Positions 39,203 through 49,102 of a stretch of 64,000 nucleotides of DNA are shown in pieces. Both the position numbers and the translations under genes were made by a program. Each line of letters begins with the position of its first letter. The first letter of the stretch is position 1. The notes below the pieces were generated by a model that worked only from the letters and a program-made list of their open reading frames with translations, did no database searches and had not been told where the DNA came from. The DNA comes from an uncultured Alphaproteobacteria bacterium (GTDB lineage Bacteria; Pseudomonadota; Alphaproteobacteria; HIMB59; GCA-002718135). The stretch covers positions 1 to 64,000 of the forward strand of contig CACMQS010000004.1 in assembly GCA_902615845.1 (NCBI GenBank), given 5' to 3'.

Positions 39203-40266
39203 TTGACTTCGAAGATCTTTTCGGCAGGATAAAAATTTAATATTTTACTATACCAATTACTAAAATTATTTCTTTCAATTAATGAAACTGTAAAACCACC
39301 AAATCCACCACCAGTCAATCTGGCGCCTAGAGCACCACATTCAACCGATCTTTGAACAATTAAATCAACATCTAAAGTAGATGCTTCAAAATCTTTAGAA
39401 TATGATTCGTGACTCTTATTCATTAAATTTCCAAACTTCTGAATATTATTTTCTATTAAATTTTTTTTCGCATTAATCACTCTATCATTTTCAAAAACTA
39501 CATGCTTTGCTCTTTTTGCTATAGTATTATTGTCAAATTTATTTGTTTGAAAATTTTCTGTTTTAACTTCACCTAAATATTCTACACCAAGTTTTTTTTC
39601 AGCCTCTTGGAGTTCAGCAAATCTTTCATTATAAGAGCTATCTCTTAAATTTCGTTGTACCTCAGAGTCAATCAAACAAAATTTCCAATTTTCTGGAAAA
39701 TTAATAAGTTCGTATTCTAAATTCTTACAATTCATAAAAAATGCTTTGCCATGAATACCAATAGAAGAAACCATTTGATCCATTATTCCACCAGAAACAC
39801 CTATATAGTTGAATTCTACTTTCTTTGCTAATTTTGCAATTTCTGGATCTTTGATTTTTGTTTCAAAAAAAGTATTAAGTGCTTTTAGTGTAGCAACACA
39901 CAATGCTGAAGATGATGAAATACCTCTTTCTAAAGGTATATCAGATGAAATAAAAATGTTTAAAAATCTAGATGAAATCTTATTTTCATCAAAAAAAATA
40001 TGCAAACAACCTTTTATATAATCAACCCACTCATTGTTAGTTGATTTTCTGAAATCATTGAATGTTTTTTTTTCTTTAAAATGTTTAGAATAAACTATGA
40101 ATTCATTAGAATTATTTTGAGATATCTCAATGGTATTTTTAAAAGATAAAAGTGTAGGCATAACATATCCACCAGTATAATCGGTATGTTCACCAATTAA
40201 ATTGACTCTTGCGTGAGCACTTTGCTTTACTTCTGCGTCTATATTAAATATATCTTTGAAGCTCAT
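39199..40266 (-). CDS. Galactokinase-like GHMP kinase
   Basis: ARVNLIGEHTDYTGGYVMPT, GISSSSALCVATL, LGARLTGGGFGGFTVSLI. Confidence 0.88.
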   Translation of the reverse strand: MSFKDIFNIDAEVKQSAHARVNLIGEHTDYTGGYVMPTLLSFKNTIEISQNNSNEFIVYSKHFKEKKTFNDFRKSTNNEWVDYIKGCLHIFFDENKISSRFLNIFISSDIPLERGISSSSALCVATLKALNTFFETKIKDPEIAKLAKKVEFNYIGVSGGIMDQMVSSIGIHGKAFFMNCKNLEYELINFPENWKFCLIDSEVQRNLRDSSYNERFAELQEAEKKLGVEYLGEVKTENFQTNKFDNNTIAKRAKHVVFENDRVINAKKNLIENNIQKFGNLMNKSHESYSKDFEASTLDVDLIVQRSVECGALGARLTGGGFGGFTVSLIERNNFSNWYSKILNFYPAEKIFEVN

Positions 40267-40279
40267 ATAATTACTAGTT

Positions 40280-42142
40280 ATGACTAATCAAATTAATATA
40301 TCTTTTACAAATGAAAATAAATTAAAAATTATTCTTGATGATAAATTAGTAGAGTCAAATTTGAAACTGTGTTTCTCATTAGTTTATTCAATAAAATCTA
40401 TATCAGGCGGCGAAATAACTAAGCAAATTGGACGTTATTACGAGTTATCTATAAAAAAAAATACAATTTTATTAGATTTACAAATTCCTAAAATTGGTAA
40501 CTTCAACCTTTCGTGTGGTCCGGAAGGTATTTTCATTATCGATACATTAAACAATAGTAAATTAAATATAAATGTTTCAGATTTGATATTTGAAAAACCA
40601 ATTAAAAAGAAAACTTATGAAGATTTAAAAACAAAAAATTTTATACCTATTATTCCTGAGCCAGAAAAAATTCATTTACAAAATGAATTTATAAATATTG
40701 AAAATAAAATATTTAATCTGAATACGGAAATTGAGATTATTTCTAATTTGCAAAATATTATTTCCAAATTGGATATTAATTTTACTTCTGAAAAAGGATT
40801 TCCAATTTTCTTTAAAAAAGATGATCAGTTATTAAACGATCAATATTTTATGCAGATAACAAAAGATAATATTGAGATTAAATACAATACTTATGGTGGA
40901 AAGCTATATGGTCTTATATCTTTAGTTCATTTAATTGATTTCTATCAAACAAAGCTTCCAATTTGTACAATACACGATAATCCAAAATATCAATGGAGAG
41001 GAATGCATCTCGATTGTGCAAGACAATTCTATACTATTGATGAAATCAAACGTTTATTTAATTACATGGCATTATTTAAGCTTAATAGATTCCACTGGCA
41101 TTTAACAGATAACGAAGCGTGGAGAATTGAAATTAAAAAATATCCAGATCTAGCATTAAATGGAGGATACAGAGGATATAATTTTAAAATACCACCATTG
41201 TACGGAAGTGGTTATGATAAATACGGCGGATATTACTCACAGGAAGATATCAAAGATTTAATTACATATGCAAAAAAATTAAATATCGAGATTATGCCTG
41301 AAATTGATTTACCAGCACATTCTTGGGCATTACTAGAAATTATGCCAGAACTTAGAGAACAGTCATCAAATATAATTAGTGAAGATGTTGGTTCTTATAA
41401 GAATAATACAATAAATCCTTCCTTAGAAAAAACTGTAACTTTTTTAAAAGATTTGTTGAATGAAGTAAGTGATATTTTCTCATATGATGTAATTCATGTT
41501 GGCGTTGATGAAAGACCAAGTAATGCTTGGGAAGGTTCTCCAGCAATTATTGAGTTTATGAAAAAAAATAATATTAAATCACAAGAGGAATATCAAGATT
41601 ACTATATGAATTTTTTAATAGATTTTCTAAAATCAAAAAATAAAAGAACAGCTGCATGGAATGAGGCGGCAGTGTCTCCTCATATCGATCATGGTGTGGG
41701 TGGAAGTGCTGGAAAAATTGATAAATCATGTTTGATCTTTTCATGGGAGCATTCAGATGTTGCAAAAGAAACTACAAATAAGGGATTTGAGACAATACTT
41801 TGTCCTGGTCAAAAAACATATTTTGATATGGCTTATAATAATTCAACAGAAGAAAGAGGTATCTGTTGGGCTGCAACTATAGAAGTAAAAGATATTTATG
41901 AATGGGATCCAATAAAAAATATAAATAAATTAAAATTGATAAAAGGATTACAAGGTCAATTGTGGTCAGAGACAATTACAGATAAAAAATTTTTTGATCA
42001 AATGATTAACCCAAGATTAGCAACTTTATCAGAAGTTGCATGGAAAGGAAAAGTTTCGAGAAAATGGATAGAATTTCGTTCAGCACTTCTAAATTCTATG
42101 GACTTTTTAAAAAAATTAGGCTGGCGATATCACAATTTTTAA
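40280..42142 (+). CDS. GH20 beta-N-acetylhexosaminidase (no evident signal peptide)
   Basis: YQWRGMHLDCARQFYTIDEIKRLFNYMALFKLNRFHWHLTDNEAWRIEIKKYP; VIHVGVDERPSNAW (catalytic DE); LQGQLWSETI. Confidence 0.93.
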   Translation: MTNQINISFTNENKLKIILDDKLVESNLKLCFSLVYSIKSISGGEITKQIGRYYELSIKKNTILLDLQIPKIGNFNLSCGPEGIFIIDTLNNSKLNINVSDLIFEKPIKKKTYEDLKTKNFIPIIPEPEKIHLQNEFINIENKIFNLNTEIEIISNLQNIISKLDINFTSEKGFPIFFKKDDQLLNDQYFMQITKDNIEIKYNTYGGKLYGLISLVHLIDFYQTKLPICTIHDNPKYQWRGMHLDCARQFYTIDEIKRLFNYMALFKLNRFHWHLTDNEAWRIEIKKYPDLALNGGYRGYNFKIPPLYGSGYDKYGGYYSQEDIKDLITYAKKLNIEIMPEIDLPAHSWALLEIMPELREQSSNIISEDVGSYKNNTINPSLEKTVTFLKDLLNEVSDIFSYDVIHVGVDERPSNAWEGSPAIIEFMKKNNIKSQEEYQDYYMNFLIDFLKSKNKRTAAWNEAAVSPHIDHGVGGSAGKIDKSCLIFSWEHSDVAKETTNKGFETILCPGQKTYFDMAYNNSTEERGICWAATIEVKDIYEWDPIKNINKLKLIKGLQGQLWSETITDKKFFDQMINPRLATLSEVAWKGKVSRKWIEFRSALLNSMDFLKKLGWRYHNF

Positions 42143-42160
42143 TGTTAAAGTAAAATAAAT

Positions 42161-43306
42161 ATGAAAATAGGTGCAGTAGGTTTTGGGAGTAGAACAGCAG
42201 GTGTTTATAATGAATTTTCAAAAGTTAATCCAAATTTTGAAATGGTTGCTTATGTAGATCCTCAGCCAATAGGTAAAGATTTTGCTGAGAAAAATAATTT
42301 TTTTCCAAATAAATCATATTCAAGTTTAAACGAAATGTTGGATCGTGAGAAACTAGATATGTTAATGATTGGGTCCCCTAATCATTTACATTTAGATCAT
42401 ATTAAGCTTGGATTAAGAGCAGGGTTACAAATATTTGCTGAGAAACCTATAGTAATAAGCGAACAAGAAACTTTTGAGTTAGCAAAATTAATAAAAGAAT
42501 ATGGCAAAGAAAGAATTATAGTTGGCTTAGTTCTAAGATATTCGCAACAAGCAAGATCTGTAAGAAAATTATTAGATCAAAATGCTATTGGAAATATAAT
42601 ATCGATTGAAGCTTCAGAACATATTGTACCCTCGCACGGTGCTTTTTTTATGAGAAATTGGAGAAGAAAACAAAAATATTCAGGAGGTTTTATGCTGGAA
42701 AAATGTTGCCATGATATTGACTTCTATTCAATGATTACGAAGAGTAGACCTATTAAAGTTGCTAGTTTTGGTTCAAGAAGATCTTTTATACCAGATAATC
42801 TTCCAGAGGGTTCTCATGAACAATATACAAAAGATAGACTGAAAGGTTGGGAGTCAAAATCAAATGTCTTTGATAGTGATGCTGATATCGTCGATCATCA
42901 AGTAGCAATAATAGAATATGAAAATAAAGCAGTATTATCTTTTCACACTAATATGAAGGTTCCAGACGAATTTAGAAGATTTGCAGTTATAGGATCTACA
43001 GGAATGATTGAGGGGGATTTTGTTAGAGGATTTATGAAAGCTCATGATGAAAATAATAATGTACTTATTGACGAAGATTATGGAGCAGCCTTTGGAAAAG
43101 AAATAAAAGGTCATTATGGTGCAGACAGTTTAATGGCTAAAGACATTAATAATTATTTGTTAAAAAATAATAAAGAATTACCAGTTGGTGTAATAGAGTG
43201 TATGGAAGCAGGAATTGTAGCAATGAAAATTGATGAGTCTAGAAATACAGGTAAAGTAATTGACTTAAAAAGTACTTGGGATAAATTTGACTCTTTATTA
43301 AACTAG
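42161..43306 (+). CDS. Gfo/Idh/MocA family oxidoreductase
   Basis: KIGAVGFGSRTAGVYNEF, LQIFAEKPIVISEQE, MLEKCCHDIDFYSMI. Confidence 0.87.
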   Translation: MKIGAVGFGSRTAGVYNEFSKVNPNFEMVAYVDPQPIGKDFAEKNNFFPNKSYSSLNEMLDREKLDMLMIGSPNHLHLDHIKLGLRAGLQIFAEKPIVISEQETFELAKLIKEYGKERIIVGLVLRYSQQARSVRKLLDQNAIGNIISIEASEHIVPSHGAFFMRNWRRKQKYSGGFMLEKCCHDIDFYSMITKSRPIKVASFGSRRSFIPDNLPEGSHEQYTKDRLKGWESKSNVFDSDADIVDHQVAIIEYENKAVLSFHTNMKVPDEFRRFAVIGSTGMIEGDFVRGFMKAHDENNNVLIDEDYGAAFGKEIKGHYGADSLMAKDINNYLLKNNKELPVGVIECMEAGIVAMKIDESRNTGKVIDLKSTWDKFDSLLN

Positions 43307-43309
43307 CAT

Positions 43310-44209
43310 ATGAAACAAAAATTAAAATCATATAATGCCCAGACTTATTTAGCATATGCTTTGATTGCTCCAGCTGCACTTTATATAGTTCTCATTGTTG
43401 CCTGGCCGTTATTGGAAACAATCAGACTGTCATTCACAAATTCAAGTTTAGCTGGAGAAGATTATGTTGGATTTGAAAATTATAAAAAAATGCTTTCAAG
43501 TAAAAAATTTAATGGGATAATAACTAGAACTTTTGTTTGGATGTTTTTTTCAGTGTCTTTAAAACTTATTATAGGTTTAATTGGAGCTGTTTTACTAAAT
43601 GCTAATTTAAAAGGAAGATCAATATTTAGAGTTCTTGTAATGCCTCCCTGGGTAGTGCCTATTGCAATTGGAATGTTGGGTTGGTTATGGTTATACAATG
43701 GATATTTTGGAATAATTGCTGGTGTTGGAATGAGAACTGGTATTTTAGATGGTCCATTTGGTTTTCTTGCATACAAGCAAAGTGCTTTTATTTCTACAAT
43801 AATAGCAGATGTTTGGGTTGGAACGCCAATGGTAACAGTTTTTTTTCTCGCCGCAATGCAAGGTGTTCCAAGAGATTTATATGAGGCAGCTTATTGTGAT
43901 GGTGCTTCAAGATGGGATAGATTTTTTAAAATTACCCTTCCTCAAATAACTCCAGTAATAATTACAATGTCATTACTGTCTGCGATTTGGACTTTCAATT
44001 CATTTGAAATAATTTGGATATTAACTGAGGGTGGGCCAAGGGGTGCAACAACAACCTTAATAATAGATACATACAAACAAGCTTTAGGAAATTATAAATT
44101 TGGAAGAGGGGCAGCAAGAGCTGTAGTTGTCATGATTTTATTAACTTTATTTGCTGGTTTCTACCTAGCTCTTCTTGCAAGAATAAATAAGAAAATATCT
44201 CATGAATAA
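43310..44209 (+). CDS. Sugar ABC transporter permease (MalF type)
   Basis: YEAAYCDGASRWDRFFKITLPQITPVI EAA loop; multiple TM segments. Confidence 0.9.
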   Translation: MKQKLKSYNAQTYLAYALIAPAALYIVLIVAWPLLETIRLSFTNSSLAGEDYVGFENYKKMLSSKKFNGIITRTFVWMFFSVSLKLIIGLIGAVLLNANLKGRSIFRVLVMPPWVVPIAIGMLGWLWLYNGYFGIIAGVGMRTGILDGPFGFLAYKQSAFISTIIADVWVGTPMVTVFFLAAMQGVPRDLYEAAYCDGASRWDRFFKITLPQITPVIITMSLLSAIWTFNSFEIIWILTEGGPRGATTTLIIDTYKQALGNYKFGRGAARAVVVMILLTLFAGFYLALLARINKKISHE

Positions 44210-45041
44210 ATATAATACTTTTGAAAAAATACTTATCTATTCAGGTATTTTAGTCTTTATGACTTTTATACTTTTACCTTTTGTAGAAATGTTTTATGCA
44301 TCCCTTCGTCCATTAGATCATTTATTTAGATCTCCTTATCAGTTTTATTCTGATGATTTATCTTTTTGGGCATATAGAGAAATGTGGAATACAGTTCCAA
44401 TGCTTGGAAGATATATATTTAATAGTTTTTTTTTAGCAACTTCAGTTGCAGTATTAACACTTATTTTTGTAATCCCAGCAGCATATTCTTATGCTCGTTT
44501 TAAATTTCCAGCAAAGAATACAAGTCTATATGTATTGCTTGCAATAAATATGTTTTCAGGGGCAGTTCTTTTAATTCCTTTATATAAAGTTTTAAGAACT
44601 TTTGGTTTGTTAAATAGTTATCAAGCAATGATTGTACCTGGAGTAGCATTTTTAATACCTACATCTATTTGGTTATTAAAATCATACTTTGAAAAAATAC
44701 CAATTGATTTAGAAGAAGCTGCTTTTGTAGATGGAGCTTCAAGAGTACAGATCCTACGTCATATAATAGCTCCACTTAGTACTCCTGGATTGGTTGTAGT
44801 TGGAATATATGCATTTATTGGCGCTTATGCACAACAGTTCTTATTCGCGATAACGTTTAATCAGAAAAAAGAGTACATGCCTATTCCTTCAGGATTATAT
44901 GAATTTATAGGATATCAAAGTGTTAAATGGAATGAAATGATGGCAGCTTCTCTTGTTGGGATAGCACCTGTTTTATTAGTTTTTATTTTTTTACAAAAAT
45001 ATATTGTTGAAGGACTAACTGCAGGAGCAGTTAAAAACTAA
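44202..45041 (+). CDS. Sugar ABC transporter permease (MalG type), copy 1
   Basis: EEAAFVDGASRVQILRHIIAPLSTPGLVVVG EAA loop; near-identical to next gene. Confidence 0.9.
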   Translation: MNKYNTFEKILIYSGILVFMTFILLPFVEMFYASLRPLDHLFRSPYQFYSDDLSFWAYREMWNTVPMLGRYIFNSFFLATSVAVLTLIFVIPAAYSYARFKFPAKNTSLYVLLAINMFSGAVLLIPLYKVLRTFGLLNSYQAMIVPGVAFLIPTSIWLLKSYFEKIPIDLEEAAFVDGASRVQILRHIIAPLSTPGLVVVGIYAFIGAYAQQFLFAITFNQKKEYMPIPSGLYEFIGYQSVKWNEMMAASLVGIAPVLLVFIFLQKYIVEGLTAGAVKN

Positions 45042-45042
45042 A

Positions 45043-45882
45043 TTGGATAAATATAATTTATACGAAAAGATAATCTTATATTTAGGTATACTAGTTTTCA
45101 TGACTTTTATACTTCTACCGTTTGTAGAAATGTTCTATGCATCTCTTCGTCCTTTGGATCATTTATTTCGTTCACCATATCAATTTTATTCTGATGATTT
45201 ATCTTTTTGGGCATATAGAGAAATGTGGAAAACTGTTCCAATGTTGCCACGATATATTTTTAATAGTTTTTTTCTTGCTAGTGTTACATCTTTAATTACT
45301 TTGTTATTTGTTATTCCTGCTGCTTATTCTTATGCTCGTTTCAGATTTCCTTTTAAAAATTCATCTTTATATATTTTACTAGCAATAAATATGTTTTCAG
45401 GTGCTGTACTTTTAATTCCTTTATATAAAGTTTTAAGAACTTTTGGTCTTCTTAATACATACCAAGCAATGATAGTACCAGGTGTCGCTTTCTTAATACC
45501 TACCGCAATATGGTTATTAAAATCATACTTTGAAAAAATCCCGATTGATTTGGAAGAGGCTGCATTTGTTGATGGAGCTTCAAGGGTTCAAATTTTAAGA
45601 CACATTATAGCACCGCTTAGTACTCCTGGCTTAGTAGTTGTTGGGATATATGCTTTTATAGGATCATATGCACAACAGTTCTTATTTGCGATAACTTTTA
45701 ATCAGAAAAAAGAGTACATGCCTATTCCCTCAGGACTCTATGAATTTATTGGTTACACGACAGTTAAATGGAATGAAATGATGGCGGCTTCTCTTGTTGG
45801 GATAGCACCTGTATTAATCATTTTTCTTTTTCTACAAAAATATATTGTTGCTGGTTTGACTTCTGGAGCTGTAAAAAACTAG
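45043..45882 (+). CDS. Sugar ABC transporter permease (MalG type), tandem duplicate copy 2
   Basis: Same length (279 aa); about 30 residue differences from copy 1 by eye; starts with TTG one base after the copy 1 stop. Confidence 0.9.
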   Translation: MDKYNLYEKIILYLGILVFMTFILLPFVEMFYASLRPLDHLFRSPYQFYSDDLSFWAYREMWKTVPMLPRYIFNSFFLASVTSLITLLFVIPAAYSYARFRFPFKNSSLYILLAINMFSGAVLLIPLYKVLRTFGLLNTYQAMIVPGVAFLIPTAIWLLKSYFEKIPIDLEEAAFVDGASRVQILRHIIAPLSTPGLVVVGIYAFIGSYAQQFLFAITFNQKKEYMPIPSGLYEFIGYTTVKWNEMMAASLVGIAPVLIIFLFLQKYIVAGLTSGAVKN

Positions 45883-45958
45883 AGAAATACTTAAAATCTA
45901 ACTTGCTTCATAGAGCCAGATAATGTTATCTCTTATTTATAATTTAAATGGAGGAAAT

Positions 45959-47170
45959 ATGAATTTCAAAAAACTATCTTCATTTCTTACAATTGCTATA
46001 CTTTCACTTGTTGGCTTTAAAGCATATGCTGCTGACGTACACGGTGTATTCTGTGGTAGTGATCTTCGACCTAATTATGTTGAAATAGCTGATAAGTACA
46101 TGGAAGACAATCCTGGAGTGAACGTTACTCTAGAGGCTGTTCCTTGGGGAACATGTCAGGATAAAGTAATCAATCTTGCTATCGCGGGTGATCCCGTTGC
46201 ATTTTCATATGTTGGATCAAGAACTCTAAAAGGTCTGGCAGAAAATGGACATATTTTAGAAACAAATATTCCTGCTTCACAACAAGCAATGTATCAACCA
46301 GGTATCTTAAACACAGTAACACACATGGGTAAAACTTGGGGTTTCCCTCATGCGTTTTCAACTAAAGCACTTTTCATGAATTGTGGTCTTTTAGAAAAAG
46401 CTGGCGTTGCATGTGAAGGCCCTCAAACTTGGGATGAACTATATTCAATGGCTGAAGCTGTAACAAAAAATGTTGATGGAGCATCTGGAATTGGACTAGC
46501 TGGTAAAGATTTCGATAACACTATGCATCAATTCTTAAACTACCTATACAGTAATGGAGGACAAGTTATTGACCCAGTTACAAACGAAATAACTTTGAAT
46601 TCATCTAATGCTGTTGAAACATTAGAATTTTATGGAAAATTAGCAAATGTTTCTCAAGAAGGTCCTTTAGCTTGGGAGAGATCTCAATTAACAGAACTAT
46701 TTAATGATGAAAAAATTGCTATGTATATTAATGGACCTTGGGGTAGAGGTCAGCACAAGGAAGGTCTAGATGTGAAAACAGTTAGAATTCCTGCTGGACC
46801 ACAAGGAAGTCAAGGTACTCTTTTAATCACTGATAGTCTTGCTGTTTTTTCTAACACTGGTGTTGAGAAAGAGGCAATGGAAATAGCTAGCATAATCGCT
46901 TCAGGTGACTCTCAATACAGTCTTGATACTGATTGGGGCTTAACACCAATTATGCAATATCCTCAAATTGGAAATGAAGCTCCGTATAATGAAGATTATT
47001 GGATGATGTTTATTGATGCGATCGGTGATGGTGGACCAGAGCCACTGTTTGTAGACTACAAAGCTTTTCAAGCTGTTATGAACTCAATGATCCAAGGAGC
47101 AATTCTTGGTGAAGGAGATGCAGCAGATTTAGTAGCTGAAGCTGCTGAAGAGTTAGAAGAATACAAATAA
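45959..47170 (+). CDS. Sugar ABC transporter substrate-binding protein
   Basis: Signal peptide MNFKKLSSFLTIAILSLVGFKAYAA; strong SD GGAGG before ATG 45959 (track start 45923 is too early). Confidence 0.88.
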   Translation: MNFKKLSSFLTIAILSLVGFKAYAADVHGVFCGSDLRPNYVEIADKYMEDNPGVNVTLEAVPWGTCQDKVINLAIAGDPVAFSYVGSRTLKGLAENGHILETNIPASQQAMYQPGILNTVTHMGKTWGFPHAFSTKALFMNCGLLEKAGVACEGPQTWDELYSMAEAVTKNVDGASGIGLAGKDFDNTMHQFLNYLYSNGGQVIDPVTNEITLNSSNAVETLEFYGKLANVSQEGPLAWERSQLTELFNDEKIAMYINGPWGRGQHKEGLDVKTVRIPAGPQGSQGTLLITDSLAVFSNTGVEKEAMEIASIIASGDSQYSLDTDWGLTPIMQYPQIGNEAPYNEDYWMMFIDAIGDGGPEPLFVDYKAFQAVMNSMIQGAILGEGDAADLVAEAAEELEEYK

Positions 47171-47181
47171 TCACATTATTT

Positions 47182-47206
47182 TGCTAGGGCAATATTTGCC
47201 CTAGCA
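47182..47206 (+). terminator. Perfect 11-bp hairpin after SBP gene, no T-run (3' stabiliser/attenuator)
   Basis: TGCTAGGGCAA-TAT-TTGCCCTAGCA. Confidence 0.65.
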
Positions 47207-47223
47207 TCTAGTATAAAATTTAA

Positions 47224-47952
47224 ATGAGTAAATTAATAAGATCCTATTCATCAAAAATTAATTCAATTTTAAAGAAGATATTAAAAGAAGAGGAAAAAAA
47301 ATTTCTACAGTGTGCTAAGTTAATTAGTAAATCATATAAAAAAGGTGGGCAGTTATATATTTTTGGAACTGGACATTCTAGATTACTTGGAGAAGAGTCA
47401 TTTCATAGAGCAGGTGGTTTTGCCGCCGCATGTCCAATAAGAGATGATGATCTAAGTTTTAAAAAAGGAGCAAGAAAGGCTACTGCTTTAGAAAGAACTC
47501 CAAATATTGCAAAAAAAGCTCTAGATAAATATAAAATTACTAGCAAAGATATTTTGATGATTGTATCTAATTCAGGTGTCAATCACGCTCCAGTTGAAGC
47601 AGCTTTGATTGCAAAGGAAAAGAAAATAAAAACTATTTCACTAACATCTGTAAAATACTCAAAACAAGCTCCTCTATCTAAATTGAATAAAAGATTATTT
47701 GAAATAACGGATATATTCATCGATAATAAGATACCGCCAGGTGATGCAATTATAAATATTAAAGATAACATGGTTGGACCAGCTTCAACAATTACAGGAT
47801 CTTTTATTTTAAATTCAATTTTAATTGAAGTTGCGAATATCTTAAAAAATGAAAAATTGTTTCCATTCTATATCAGTGTAAATATGCCAAATGCTAAAAA
47901 AAATAATGATAAATTAGAGAAAAAATTTAGTAAGATTAATCCTCATTTATAA
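47224..47952 (+). CDS. SIS domain protein (UPF0309-like sugar isomerase)
   Basis: LYIFGTGHSRLLGEESFHRAGGFAA, ILMIVSNSGVNHAPVEAALIAKEK. Confidence 0.8.
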   Translation: MSKLIRSYSSKINSILKKILKEEEKKFLQCAKLISKSYKKGGQLYIFGTGHSRLLGEESFHRAGGFAAACPIRDDDLSFKKGARKATALERTPNIAKKALDKYKITSKDILMIVSNSGVNHAPVEAALIAKEKKIKTISLTSVKYSKQAPLSKLNKRLFEITDIFIDNKIPPGDAIINIKDNMVGPASTITGSFILNSILIEVANILKNEKLFPFYISVNMPNAKKNNDKLEKKFSKINPHL

Positions 47953-48007
47953 GTTTTTTTAATTTTTTTAAAAATCAAAAAATTACTATATAAGATATTA
48001 AATTTAG

Positions 48008-49102
48008 ATGACTGATCAAAATAAAGTTAGTGGAAAAATTATCAATTATAATTCTTCCCATATTGGCGATGTATATTTCAGTGAAAAAATTATTGAGTTA
48101 AAAATAAAGGACTCTGATGATTATAATAATATTATAATTCCTGGTTTTATTGATCTCCATTGCCATGGTGGTAATGGTTTTGATGTAATGGAGGGTTCAC
48201 AATCAATCATTGAAATGTCAAAGTATCATTTACGACATGGAACAACTTCAATACTGCCAACTACTTGGACTAATACCTTAGAAAATACTATTTCAGCTCT
48301 AAAAGGATTTAATGAAATAAAGAAAGATAATGGTAATAATATCCTTGGAGTTCATTTAGAGGGGCCTTTTATTAATCCTAATAAACTTGGTGCTCAACCA
48401 AATTTAACTGAGAAACCATCTTTAGAGTTTATAAAAAAAATTCTTGAAATTTCTGATGTAAAAATCATTACTTTAGCTCCAGAAATTGATGGAATGCAAG
48501 AATTTATAAATGATTTAGTGGAGCTAAATATTAAGATTCAATTTGGCCACACTTTGGCTGACTTTGATTGCTGTGAAAAAATTATGAAAGATCATGAAAT
48601 TGGTTTTACACATTTGTATAATGCTATGTCTGGTAATGATCATAGATCTCCAGGAGTGTTATCAGCTGCTCTTTTAAAAGGAAAATATGCTGAAATAATT
48701 TGTGATAATATTCATGTTAGTAAAGAAGCAATAAAAATTGCAAAAAAATGTATTCCTGGTCTGTATGCGATAACAGATTCTATTAATGCTAGTGGGCTGA
48801 ATGATGGAGAATATATTTTTGCAAAAAATAATATAAAAAAAGAAAAACATTCAGTAAAAATTAAGTCTGATGGTACTTTAGCAGGAAGTATTGTTACTAT
48901 GGATCAAACTTTTAAAAATTTAATATCAATGGATTTTTCATTAGAAGAAGCAGTTGCTTTAACTAGTTATAATGCTTCTAAATATTTAAATCTTGATAAT
49001 GTCGGTATAATACAAAAAAATTTTTTAAGTAACCTTCTTATTTTAGATAAAGAATTTAATCTTAAAGAAGTTTATTTAAGAGGCAAAAAAATTAATGTCT
49101 AG
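48008..49102 (+). CDS. nagA: N-acetylglucosamine-6-phosphate deacetylase
   Basis: IIPGFIDLHCHGGNGFDVMEG, HGTTSILPTTWT, GVHLEGPFINPNKLGAQP, FTHLYNAMS, DGTLAGSIVTMDQ. Confidence 0.92.
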   Translation: MTDQNKVSGKIINYNSSHIGDVYFSEKIIELKIKDSDDYNNIIIPGFIDLHCHGGNGFDVMEGSQSIIEMSKYHLRHGTTSILPTTWTNTLENTISALKGFNEIKKDNGNNILGVHLEGPFINPNKLGAQPNLTEKPSLEFIKKILEISDVKIITLAPEIDGMQEFINDLVELNIKIQFGHTLADFDCCEKIMKDHEIGFTHLYNAMSGNDHRSPGVLSAALLKGKYAEIICDNIHVSKEAIKIAKKCIPGLYAITDSINASGLNDGEYIFAKNNIKKEKHSVKIKSDGTLAGSIVTMDQTFKNLISMDFSLEEAVALTSYNASKYLNLDNVGIIQKNFLSNLLILDKEFNLKEVYLRGKKINV

